8,285 nucleotides of DNA from Candidatus Aenigmatarchaeota archaeon (GCA_025058005.1 JANXDN010000011.1:1-8285); one strand, 5' to 3'. Positions 1-7,922 are shown, numbered from the stretch's first letter. Program-made: numbers and translations. The notes: a model not told the origin generated them from the letters alone.

Positions 1-11
1 CTATCGTTAAT

Positions 12-30
12 AAATCTTATTAGATTTTTT
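12..30 (+). terminator. AT-rich palindrome followed by T-run, possible terminator or operator
   Basis: AAATCT (12-17) and AGATTT (22-27) are perfect inverted copies around a 4-base loop, and a run of six T occupies 25-30. It could end transcription of an unseen upstream gene. It could also be a regulator site, since it lies only about 11 bases upstream of the TATA box of the operon. The stem is short and AT-rich in an AT-rich region, so chance is a real alternative. Confidence 0.3.
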
Positions 31-40
31 AGCCTCAATC

Positions 41-48
41 TTATATAT
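41..48 (+). promoter_or_regulatory. Archaeal TATA-box-like element of the helicase operon
   Basis: TTATATAT is centred at about 44.5. The usual archaeal spacing of about 26 bases from the TATA centre puts the transcription start near 70-72, just upstream of or at the first possible codons of the large helicase gene. The messenger would have a leader of only about a dozen bases to the ATG at 84, or none if the GTG at 72 is used. I see no convincing purine-rich BRE directly upstream. No second promoter is apparent between the three downstream genes, so this one probably drives all of them. Confidence 0.5.
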
Positions 49-69
49 CATAGATCTCTCTTAACTTCA

Positions 70-75
70 AGGTGA
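70..75 (+). promoter_or_regulatory. Shine-Dalgarno site supporting the ATG at 84
   Basis: AGGTGA matches the anti-Shine-Dalgarno end of 16S rRNA and sits 8 bases before the ATG at 84. It overlaps the alternative in-frame GTG at 72, which has no such site upstream. This favours ATG 84, although a TATA-defined transcription start near 71 would also permit leaderless initiation at GTG 72. Confidence 0.5.
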
Positions 76-83
76 AAAACAAG

Positions 84-3000
84 ATGTCGTCTGATTTAAC
101 GCAACTGAGACAATTATATCATAAAATCATAGAATATGAATATGAAAAATATCAAAAGACAGGACAATTAGGAAATACTTTTTTCACTAGGGAAGAAATA
201 TGCAACATTTTGGAAATAGACGAGGAAATTTTTAGAACGCTTATAAATGAAGGTTTCATAATCGAAACTGGACACAACCGTTTTCATAGTTTATTAATGG
301 ATATCGCTTATAGAGCTGCAGATATCCGAATAAAATATGGCGGAACTAAGTATATTCTAGAGTCTTCTCTTGACTTACAACTACGTCCGTTCTTAAATCT
401 AGAATTTATTAAGTTTGACGTAGAGGACCCAAACTTACATGATCTTAAAAGGGAATTTTCAAAAATTTTACCAGAGGAATTTGTTGGAAAATTCATTGAA
501 GCTCTAGAGGAAGCGGGATTAAAGGGATTATCAAAATATCAATTTCTCTCAATTTTGCAATTTCTGAGGGAGAAAAAAGATACAGTTATTTGTGCTCCAA
601 CAGCTTTTGGTAAAACATTTATCTTTTTGCTTCCGATATTGCTATTCGTAATTAAAAATGTTATGGAAGAAAAGAAAGGCACGTTTGCTATTTTATTTTA
701 TCCCAGAAAGTCTCTTGGCTCTGATCAAATGGGGCGGTTCATCCGCTTAATCCAGCGTATAAACATGAAATTAGGTATAGAGATAACAATCGGAATCGAT
801 GATGGTGAGGTGAAATCTAGGAGAGATTTCAGAGAAGTAGAAGAATACAGAGGGATTAAGTGTCCAATACATTCAGATGAAAAACTTTTAATTAAAAACG
901 GGAAGGTCTTTTGCCAGAAATGCAGTAAACCTATTGAATTCATAGTTTTAACAAGAGAGGATTTTAGGACCAAACCACCGAATATTTTGATTACAAATAT
1001 TTGGGCTTATCAATTTCGGTTATGCGACCCATTATATTGGAAAAATGGCTATTTATCTAAGAACATTGAATTTTTCGTATTTGACGAAATTCATGCGTAT
1101 AGAAGTATAGTTGCTGGAACGTTAAGATATTTTATACGTCTATTAAGATCGCTCGTTTCTGAAAAAGCCCGCTTTGTTTTTTCATCGGCTACCATCCCAA
1201 AGCTCGAGGAATTCGTCCAAGAGGTTAGTGGGCTGAATACTGCAGATTTTACAAAACTAATATATGATGAGAAGATTCATGGGGTGGATGGAAATAAGCT
1301 GGAACTTTATCTGTTACTTGGTGTTCACCCGTTCACATCATGGGAAACATATACACATGAATTAGCCATATTCCTATCAACCATAAACAGAATTCGACCG
1401 AAAAAGAATCTACAAAGCCTCATTTTCGTTGATGGTATCAGAAATATTTCAAGGTTATACACACAAGCTTTAGAAGCCATCAAGCTCGGAGATCCAAGAG
1501 ATCATCTTCATGCCCATATACCGCCTGACGATCCTTTTTGTTACTGGGTTTACAATAAGGATTATAGATTAATTGGTGACTATGAAGGTAAACTTGATGA
1601 ATTAAGAAATCTCGTAATGAAGAATATAGAAACTCATTATTCCGATAAAGCGGATCGCTTTGAGGTTGAGGAAAGGATAAAATCCGGTAACGTTGATGTT
1701 GTTTTCACAACATCAACTCTAGAGCTTGGTGTTGACTATGATAATATCACGGTTGTTGTTAACACGGGCATACCGTTTTCGTTGGAAAGTATAATCCAGA
1801 GGGTTGGACGGGCTGGTAGAAACGAGGAAAAAACACTCTATTCATCGCTTTGTATAGTAATTGTACGAAACAATCCTTTAGAGTATTTCTATATCTATAA
1901 AGGGATTCGCGAACTTACGGATATAAACAAAATTCCAAAGATACCTGTTTCCTTTTCAAACATTTTTGTAGTATTTTATTCAGCTCTACTATATATGTTA
2001 GCATATAGCGCAAAAAATGGAGAAAATCTTCTAAAGTTGCGTGGTTCGAAGGAACTTATAAAAACAATTGTCGATAAACTCGATGTCATTCACCCACAAG
2101 TAGTCCAAGAGCTCGGGATAGGAGTTAACATTTTAGATGTGCAGAAGAAGTTAAAGGAAATTGCTGAAGTCATTCTAGAGCCTGACGTTGAAAAGAAATT
2201 TGAAGATATAAAAAGTTGGAAAGAAAAAACCTGGTTACTTTATGAATTAAGTTCCTATATAGACGAGCTCGAAAACTTTTTATCAGTTATTGAGAACGAG
2301 ACAGATAAACTTTCTGAAAGAGAGAAACCATCGTTCAAAAAAGAGATCAACTATATTAAGTCTGAATTATCCAGCTGGAAAAAAGGAAACCTACAAATTA
2401 TTGCACAGAGTATTGAGGAGGTTATTCATAGTTTAATGACGCTCCGAAACAACATTCGGACAGAATACCATCCATTTTATCCATTTAAAAAAGATTTAAT
2501 CGAATTTTATTATAGACTTGATAAATATCTCGAGCCAAATATTAGAACCATCTCAAAAATGGTATCAGGGCAAAAAATATCCGATAAAGAGTTTACTAAT
2601 TTTTACAAAGCCGAAGAAATCTATAAGAAACTTTCAGAGCATCCAATCAATTTGCTTGAATCAATTATTGGTTTTAAATTTATGGGACTAGAATTTATTG
2701 ATCAATCTGTGGTTATTGGTGCAGAACATCACACACCATCTCAGAAAAAAGACGAGTTCTTGAGCAATATTATTTCAAGAACTCCTCCATTTGAGTTAAT
2801 AACAATACCATTTGAAGAAAAATCTCAAAAAGAAATAACCGATAAAGTTGGAGCCAGACACTTCTGGTTAATAAAGCCCCTCAGGGGTTTTTACCTATAT
2901 CCTCAACAGGCCTACGAGGAAATAGCAAAAGACGGTATTATGAAAGGAAGAGCTGATAAGTATAAAGACTTGCTTATACCTTCCGAGATAAATTTTGTAG

Positions 3001-4850
3001 ATGCATTAACGCTAGATAAGCCGCTTATACTAAAAATGGTGTGCAAGGACGGAAAGCCTCTCTACATTAAATACGGTTCGGAAAAACTTGCAACATCAAA
3101 AGTGGATGGCAAATATTCTCTATGTAGCAACATTAGGAAACTTTACTCTTTTGAGCCAGCTAATAACCTATATTATGTGATCCGAGAGAGAACTTTATCT
3201 TACCTGCAACGTATAGACAGAGAAATACAAAATTCTGGAGATAGATGGGGATTAAACTTCAGGTATCCCTTTTTATGCCTTTTGGGCTACTGCGTATCAG
3301 TTGACCCCTTTGACAAAAAATGCCCGATAAAAGAGAAATGCAACATCATTGGTTGCGATGGAAGTAAACATTGGACCGGAGCCCTTGGAAAAAGAAGAAT
3401 CTATCCAAAGTTTCATATGACTTTAAACGTGCGAAATTTACCTCAAATCGCTGAACCTCTAATATATAATATAGGGACATTAACATACGATGAGTTACGT
3501 GAAGAAATAGAATTTGTTTATGATGCTGCAACAGTTTACCTTCCTACCAGGTTTAATGATTATTTGTTGCGTGAGTTTGAAATAGCACCTATAGGTTATC
3601 TAGCCAGAACATCCCTTGTTTATATAATATTTAACGAAAAACTTCTCGATACTATATTATCAATTCTCCTAAAAGAGCAGGACATGATCGACTTACTTAA
3701 GTTTAAATTTTACATGTTTAAGAAACTTAAAGAGAAACACTCCGCAATTGATGCAGCGTTGGAATATGTAAAATATGATCCAAAAAAGATTGAAATAGAA
3801 ACAAAGGAATTTGCTGAATTTGTTAAAGATTGCCTTCTTCATACATTTGCACATCTTTTCTTTATATTTTTGGTAACAAAGAAAGTCCAGCTGGATCCTG
3901 AAAAAATCACCTATTTTATTACGCATAATACCATTTATGTGTTAGAAAACTCCAAAAATGATGGTATGGGTTTTGTTGAAACTATTAGAAATGAGATAAA
4001 ATCCGTCGGAGAAAAAAGGTTTATAGAAGAGTTTATTGACTGGGCTGAAGATTTATTAAGAAATCATACCAGACATGCGGAAGCCCATTTGAAGGCTCTA
4101 ACGATTGACTCAAGAAATTATTTGTCAAAACTGAGAGGCACAAAAATATTCGATAAAATAGAAGATTTTCATGAGAAAATCAAGGAACTAAATCAGAAAA
4201 TAAATTCCTATGTCAAACTCAATTATATTGATATTGTTACGTATAGGCATATTTTATCTCATGAATTAATCACATGGGAAGAATATAGCGACGAAATATC
4301 TGAATATATATTACCAGTCATTCATTCTGAAGAAATACCAAAACTTTGCACGGATGGTTGTGAGGATTGTTTGATATTTTATAGAGGGTGTAACAACCCC
4401 TTCTTACAAAATTACACAATTTCTAAAATTCTAGTTACGAAGTTTCTGAATATTATCAAAAGAGGTCATGTATCATTGATTGGAAAAGGCCTTGGTGAAC
4501 TATTGGAAAATTTTATGAAAAAGTCTGAAAGGATAATAGTTAACACACCGTTTATTGATGAATATGGCTTATCAATACTGCGTGAATGTAAAGATAAGGG
4601 CATAGATATAGAGGTTGTTACTAGAAGCGATAATCTTAATATTGTCAACGAATTGCAAAAGTGCGGCATAAAAGTTAGATTTACTCTAAGCCATGCAAAG
4701 ATGTATATTTTTGAGGCAAAAAACCAAGTGGTCTGCGCACACGGGTCCATGAACTTAACTCGATCAAGCTTTGTTGAAAAAGAGGAAAACATAGTCATCC
4801 TGTGGGATGATACAGAGATCCGCAAAGCAATTATGTCAAGTGAAGGATAA
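84..4850 (+). CDS. Fused SF2 helicase - DUF1998 - PLD nuclease-like protein (DISARM DrmA/DrmB/DrmC-like)
   Basis: A 1588-residue protein that probably translocates on DNA using ATP and acts as the effector of a defence operon. An N-terminal winged-helix-like stretch (about 35-77) precedes an SF2 helicase core: Q-motif-like Q153, Walker A APTAFGKT (171-178, K177), motif Ia YPRKSL (206-211), DEIH box (334-337), SSAT motif III (367-370), motif V around TLELGVD (545-551) and motif VI QRVGRAGR (572-579). A zinc-ribbon-like insert (C260, H263, C277, C280) splits the first RecA domain. Residues about 702-793 are charged and helical, possibly coiled coil. A five-cysteine cluster follows at 1065-1091. 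The DUF1998-like part has LHTFAH (1252-1257), a glycine-containing ENSKNDGMGFVE stretch (1288-1299) and cysteines C1422, C1426, C1429, C1436. The C-terminal PLD domain has H1537-A-K1539 and GSMN (1554-1557), but E1544 where HKD enzymes usually have Asp. DISARM normally encodes these parts as separate DrmA, DrmB and DrmC proteins, and Druantia DruE joins helicase and DUF1998 only. I start at ATG 84 because of AGGTGA upstream; GTG 72 would add four residues. No frameshift is seen. The domain calls are firm; the defence role is inferred. Confidence 0.88.
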   Translation: MSSDLTQLRQLYHKIIEYEYEKYQKTGQLGNTFFTREEICNILEIDEEIFRTLINEGFIIETGHNRFHSLLMDIAYRAADIRIKYGGTKYILESSLDLQLRPFLNLEFIKFDVEDPNLHDLKREFSKILPEEFVGKFIEALEEAGLKGLSKYQFLSILQFLREKKDTVICAPTAFGKTFIFLLPILLFVIKNVMEEKKGTFAILFYPRKSLGSDQMGRFIRLIQRINMKLGIEITIGIDDGEVKSRRDFREVEEYRGIKCPIHSDEKLLIKNGKVFCQKCSKPIEFIVLTREDFRTKPPNILITNIWAYQFRLCDPLYWKNGYLSKNIEFFVFDEIHAYRSIVAGTLRYFIRLLRSLVSEKARFVFSSATIPKLEEFVQEVSGLNTADFTKLIYDEKIHGVDGNKLELYLLLGVHPFTSWETYTHELAIFLSTINRIRPKKNLQSLIFVDGIRNISRLYTQALEAIKLGDPRDHLHAHIPPDDPFCYWVYNKDYRLIGDYEGKLDELRNLVMKNIETHYSDKADRFEVEERIKSGNVDVVFTTSTLELGVDYDNITVVVNTGIPFSLESIIQRVGRAGRNEEKTLYSSLCIVIVRNNPLEYFYIYKGIRELTDINKIPKIPVSFSNIFVVFYSALLYMLAYSAKNGENLLKLRGSKELIKTIVDKLDVIHPQVVQELGIGVNILDVQKKLKEIAEVILEPDVEKKFEDIKSWKEKTWLLYELSSYIDELENFLSVIENETDKLSEREKPSFKKEINYIKSELSSWKKGNLQIIAQSIEEVIHSLMTLRNNIRTEYHPFYPFKKDLIEFYYRLDKYLEPNIRTISKMVSGQKISDKEFTNFYKAEEIYKKLSEHPINLLESIIGFKFMGLEFIDQSVVIGAEHHTPSQKKDEFLSNIISRTPPFELITIPFEEKSQKEITDKVGARHFWLIKPLRGFYLYPQQAYEEIAKDGIMKGRADKYKDLLIPSEINFVDALTLDKPLILKMVCKDGKPLYIKYGSEKLATSKVDGKYSLCSNIRKLYSFEPANNLYYVIRERTLSYLQRIDREIQNSGDRWGLNFRYPFLCLLGYCVSVDPFDKKCPIKEKCNIIGCDGSKHWTGALGKRRIYPKFHMTLNVRNLPQIAEPLIYNIGTLTYDELREEIEFVYDAATVYLPTRFNDYLLREFEIAPIGYLARTSLVYIIFNEKLLDTILSILLKEQDMIDLLKFKFYMFKKLKEKHSAIDAALEYVKYDPKKIEIETKEFAEFVKDCLLHTFAHLFFIFLVTKKVQLDPEKITYFITHNTIYVLENSKNDGMGFVETIRNEIKSVGEKRFIEEFIDWAEDLLRNHTRHAEAHLKALTIDSRNYLSKLRGTKIFDKIEDFHEKIKELNQKINSYVKLNYIDIVTYRHILSHELITWEEYSDEISEYILPVIHSEEIPKLCTDGCEDCLIFYRGCNNPFLQNYTISKILVTKFLNIIKRGHVSLIGKGLGELLENFMKKSERIIVNTPFIDEYGLSILRECKDKGIDIEVVTRSDNLNIVNELQKCGIKVRFTLSHAKMYIFEAKNQVVCAHGSMNLTRSSFVEKEENIVILWDDTEIRKAIMSSEG
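4842..4847 (+). promoter_or_regulatory. Shine-Dalgarno site deciding the methyltransferase start
   Basis: GAAGGA lies inside the last codons of the helicase gene, 4 bases before the ATG at 4852. An in-frame ATG at 4807 would extend the methyltransferase by 15 residues deep into the helicase gene without adding recognisable family sequence, so ATG 4852 is preferred. Confidence 0.5.
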
Positions 4851-4851
4851 C

Positions 4852-6579
4852 ATGAAAGTAATAGATCGGATCCCAGAAGAATTATTAGACGCAGTTAATG
4901 AATTTTCTAAAAAACTCGAGTGGGCAAGAAGACTTCCTATATACGAAATCCATAAATGGTGGGCTAGACGCTATTCTGGAATTGTAAGATTATTTTTAGC
5001 TTTCTCAGAACTGGATTTAAAACTACTTAAAAAAGTTACTGATTACTCATTTTTTGTGCGTGATTTATATTTTAATCCTCCCAAAGTGAACAAAAAAAGG
5101 CTTTTAGATCCATTTGCCGGAGGAGGCACTATTCTAGTGGAAGGAAGTGTATTAGGATACGAATCTTTTGGGATAGAAATTAATAAATTACCATGCCTAT
5201 TCCTTGAGTCGCTAAGGGACCTGTCTTATGTAGATTTTGAGATGTTTGAATACAATATTAAAAGCATTGCAGAATTGCTTTCAGATTTGTGGAAAACGAA
5301 ATGCTATAAAGGTCACGACGCACTTATCGTACATACATTTCTAGCATGGAAAAATAGAAAAGGAGAGCTCCAAGTCAAATTTAATAAAATTAAAGATGGA
5401 GTAGAAAAGACTTATTATTGTGAAAAATGTGGTAAAATATATTTCCATAGTTCAGAACTAAGTCAGTGTATATATTGTGATAATAAATTCAATAAACGTT
5501 ACGCCAAATTAGAATTTTTTGAGCTATCACCATATGCAATTGAATACTATTGCCCAACGTGTAATCAAAGGTCTATCAAAAAAGTAGCTCGTGAAGATAT
5601 TCATAGCTATAGGCAAAAAGAACCGCCTACTACGTTAAAAATACCAGAATTAAACGAAACTAAAAGGCTGTTAAATGCTGGATTCAGAGATTTCAGTGAA
5701 TTGTTAACATCTCGTCAACTTTTGACAATTAGATCTTTCTTGAATTATTTCCAAACTGAACCTTATAAAAAATTAGTCAGGGTTTTAGCCTCTGATGCCA
5801 TCCGTTCGTGCTCCATTCTTGCCTATTACTCTAATACATATACAAAAGTCATTCCGGCGTTCGTCATAAAAAGCTACTGGCTTCCACCGCAACCTGTAGA
5901 ACTTAACCCGCTGGCTTTTAAAGTTATAAACGGAAAACTTTTGCCTCTTGGTCGGGGGAACATTATATCAGCTTTTCGAAAGCTTAAAAGAGCAAAAGAT
6001 TTCATAATTCAACAAAAAATTGAACTAAAATATAGAATTTTTAATGGCCCAGCACAAGAAATACTTCCTCGGATGGAAGAAACTTTCGATGTGATATTTA
6101 CAGATCCCCCTTATGGTGATTATCAATACTACTCCGACTTATCATTATTTAACTTAAGTATAATCGGCGAAATAGATGAAAATGCGTTAAAACAATTGTT
6201 GCAAAAAGAAATAGTTTTACGACATAAAAAAGATTTAGGAGAATATAAAAAGGGACTTTACGATGTATTTTATCATGCAACAAAACGATTAAATGAGAAA
6301 GGAAAGCTGCTATTAACTTTCCATCACCCTAATGAAAAATTACTATATGTATTTCTTGACCTTTTCAAATATTTGCCTGTAAGATTACATGCAATCTACC
6401 CGGTGTTTGGGGAAAGTAGTGGGAAGCTAATTAGGAGGAAACTTTACCTTGATTTGATTTTCGTATTCGGAAAAAATAAACAAAACATACATTATGTTTT
6501 TACTAAACACAAAATGACAACATATGATGATCAGCTTCAGAATTCCATAATAAAACTAATAGATTTTTATGAGGAATAA
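4852..6579 (+). CDS. DUF1156-type adenine-specific DNA methyltransferase with zinc-ribbon-like insert
   Basis: A 575-residue class I S-adenosylmethionine-dependent DNA methyltransferase, predicted to make N6-methyladenine (N4-methylcytosine cannot be excluded). The N-terminus carries the DUF1156 signature IYEIHKWWARR (30-40). The SAM-binding motif I is LLDPFAGGGT (84-93), followed by a likely acidic ribose-binding residue in the GIEINK stretch. The catalytic motif IV is DPPY (418-421). Between them are three cysteine pairs: C190/C193, C206/C209 and C234/C237. The first two would make a four-Cys zinc ribbon; the third pair may begin another site or be incomplete. Motif I comes before the DPPY box. 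DUF1156 proteins as I know them are often larger (about 900 residues), so this is a compact form. The gene begins one base after the helicase stop, with its ribosome site inside the helicase gene, so translation is probably coupled. In context it most likely modifies host DNA so that the helicase-nuclease spares it. Target sequence cannot be read from the protein. No lesion is visible in the catalytic motifs. Confidence 0.88.
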   Translation: MKVIDRIPEELLDAVNEFSKKLEWARRLPIYEIHKWWARRYSGIVRLFLAFSELDLKLLKKVTDYSFFVRDLYFNPPKVNKKRLLDPFAGGGTILVEGSVLGYESFGIEINKLPCLFLESLRDLSYVDFEMFEYNIKSIAELLSDLWKTKCYKGHDALIVHTFLAWKNRKGELQVKFNKIKDGVEKTYYCEKCGKIYFHSSELSQCIYCDNKFNKRYAKLEFFELSPYAIEYYCPTCNQRSIKKVAREDIHSYRQKEPPTTLKIPELNETKRLLNAGFRDFSELLTSRQLLTIRSFLNYFQTEPYKKLVRVLASDAIRSCSILAYYSNTYTKVIPAFVIKSYWLPPQPVELNPLAFKVINGKLLPLGRGNIISAFRKLKRAKDFIIQQKIELKYRIFNGPAQEILPRMEETFDVIFTDPPYGDYQYYSDLSLFNLSIIGEIDENALKQLLQKEIVLRHKKDLGEYKKGLYDVFYHATKRLNEKGKLLLTFHHPNEKLLYVFLDLFKYLPVRLHAIYPVFGESSGKLIRRKLYLDLIFVFGKNKQNIHYVFTKHKMTTYDDQLQNSIIKLIDFYEE

Positions 6580-6581
6580 CA

Positions 6582-7907
6582 ATGTCGGAGCTTTTAATAA
6601 CTCCAGAATTGGAAGAGGGGGACAAAGTATTAATAAATCCTTTGATTGACCCATCAACTCTACTAGAAAAAGCTAGGAGAAGGATTGTATATCACCCTCG
6701 TCTACGAAGATATCACGAAGTAATGCCAAAAACATATGTTCTTCCAGTATACTTACCTGAATTAGGAGTCTTATTATCGCTAGATACGGTCTCAAAAAAT
6801 CTTGCAAGAAAAATCTATGAAGAAACAAAAGATTATGAAGGAATTATAAGCAAAGGAAAAGTTTTTCTGTGCACAGCTCACAATTTTCAAAGAGAAATAA
6901 ATCGAATGGTTTCATGGGGAACGGTAAAATCTGTTGATTTATCCAATGAAATTCTTAGACTTTACATAGCTAATCTAATTAACGATTTTTACTTAACGCC
7001 GTCCATAATCAGAGGAAGCATCATTACATCTCCTCATAGGTGGTTTTTTATATCTTCAATAGGCTATCATAAATTTGAAGCATTTTTAAACTATAATTTT
7101 GGAGTTGTATATATCGAAAAGGAGAAACTTTACCAAAGAAAAATCAAGAAAGTGTGGATTAATTCTCCGCTCAAATTATATCAGGTGATAGGAGGCTTTG
7201 TATTTTTTAGGCCTACTGGTTTTGTTGAAATAAAACATGTTCCATTACACTTTACAGCGGATCCTACCGAAACAGATATTGTTTTTCAAAACAAAGGTGA
7301 TTATTTTGTTTGTTTTTTGATATCATTCAATGAGTACTCAACGTCATACGATTTTGCAAGCATCAAAAGTGGTAATATTAATTTAGTCGAATCTTTAGCT
7401 GAACTTGTGCACTCCCCGTATGAGATTCTTCCTTTTCTTTTCCCGTTTGCGATAGAAAACGAAACAATAGAGAGTTTAATCTACCGCTTTATTATAAAGA
7501 AGGATATTTTTAGGAAAATCTATTCGCGGATAACTAAATTTAGCAGTCCCCAAAGTTCGGCGTTAATAGACGGGTTTGAATCGCTTATCCGGGAGCAGAA
7601 TATACTTCTAAGTGTAACAGAGCAAGTCGATCTGTATTATGTGGAGGTAGCTAATCCTGTTGTGATACCTTTCTTAATAAAGAAATTAGCCGACGAGAAC
7701 AACGTTCGAATAAAGTACTCCGCGACTAAGATATTGAAAGAACCTAGAATATTGGAGAAAATAAGATACCTGAATGACCTTTTAATTAATAAGCGGTGGT
7801 ATAATACTGAATTTTTACCGTTACATGGAATAGGTCGTGTTCTAATTCCTAGAGCAGATGTTTTAAGAAAATACATTAGAATTTATAAAGACTTGATCTC
7901 AATATAG
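6582..7907 (+). CDS. Unrecognised third protein of the helicase-methyltransferase operon
   Basis: A 441-residue protein that I cannot assign to a family. It starts at ATG 6582, two bases after the methyltransferase stop, with GAGGA (6571-6575) six bases upstream, so it is translated from the same messenger. There is no signal peptide, convincing membrane segment, cysteine pair, Walker motif, methyltransferase motif or HKD motif. The N-terminal third is basic, with a cluster of Arg around residues 31-45. The middle contains a PHRWFF stretch (151-156), many aromatic residues and an acidic patch near TADPTETD. The C-terminal part looks largely helical, with charged Leu/Lys-rich stretches. The mix suggests a soluble alpha/beta protein, perhaps nucleic-acid binding. 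DUF499 and DUF3780 proteins are known to accompany DUF1156 methylases in defence islands, but I see neither the ATPase motifs of the first nor the small size of the second. It could be a specificity subunit, a cofactor of the helicase, or a divergent nuclease. That the gene is real is well supported by its length, ribosome site and operon position; function is unknown. Confidence 0.82.
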   Translation: MSELLITPELEEGDKVLINPLIDPSTLLEKARRRIVYHPRLRRYHEVMPKTYVLPVYLPELGVLLSLDTVSKNLARKIYEETKDYEGIISKGKVFLCTAHNFQREINRMVSWGTVKSVDLSNEILRLYIANLINDFYLTPSIIRGSIITSPHRWFFISSIGYHKFEAFLNYNFGVVYIEKEKLYQRKIKKVWINSPLKLYQVIGGFVFFRPTGFVEIKHVPLHFTADPTETDIVFQNKGDYFVCFLISFNEYSTSYDFASIKSGNINLVESLAELVHSPYEILPFLFPFAIENETIESLIYRFIIKKDIFRKIYSRITKFSSPQSSALIDGFESLIREQNILLSVTEQVDLYYVEVANPVVIPFLIKKLADENNVRIKYSATKILKEPRILEKIRYLNDLLINKRWYNTEFLPLHGIGRVLIPRADVLRKYIRIYKDLISI

Positions 7908-7922
7908 CAAAAATATTGAACC

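Noticed and set aside
308..496. Minus-strand open frame of 62 codons
   Set aside because: It lies entirely within the helicase gene, lacks a promoter or ribosome site, and has no recognisable sequence; it is a shadow of the real gene.
725..973. Minus-strand open frame of 82 codons
   Set aside because: It is opposite the helicase zinc-ribbon insert, where the plus frame has clear motifs; no family resemblance.
3346..3926. Two minus-strand open frames (61 and 77 codons)
   Set aside because: Both are antisense to the helicase gene between its cysteine cluster and DUF1998 region; composition is biased Phe/Lys, as expected of an antisense AT-rich frame.
4466..4825. Minus-strand open frame of 119 codons
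   Set aside because: It is the longest antisense frame, but it overlaps the PLD domain, whose HxK and GSMN motifs are plainly coded on the plus strand; no ribosome site or motif supports it.
4807..4851. Upstream ATG extending the methyltransferase by 15 residues
   Set aside because: It would overlap the helicase gene by 44 bases and lacks a well-placed ribosome site, whereas ATG 4852 has GAAGGA four bases upstream.
7637..7876. Minus-strand open frame of 79 codons
   Set aside because: Antisense to the end of the third operon gene, with no supporting signals.
84..7907. Straight assignment as canonical class 1 or class 2 DISARM
   Set aside because: The DrmD or DrmE components are absent, DrmA/B/C-like parts are fused, and the third gene has no DISARM counterpart that I recognise; 'DISARM-related' is as far as the sequence supports.
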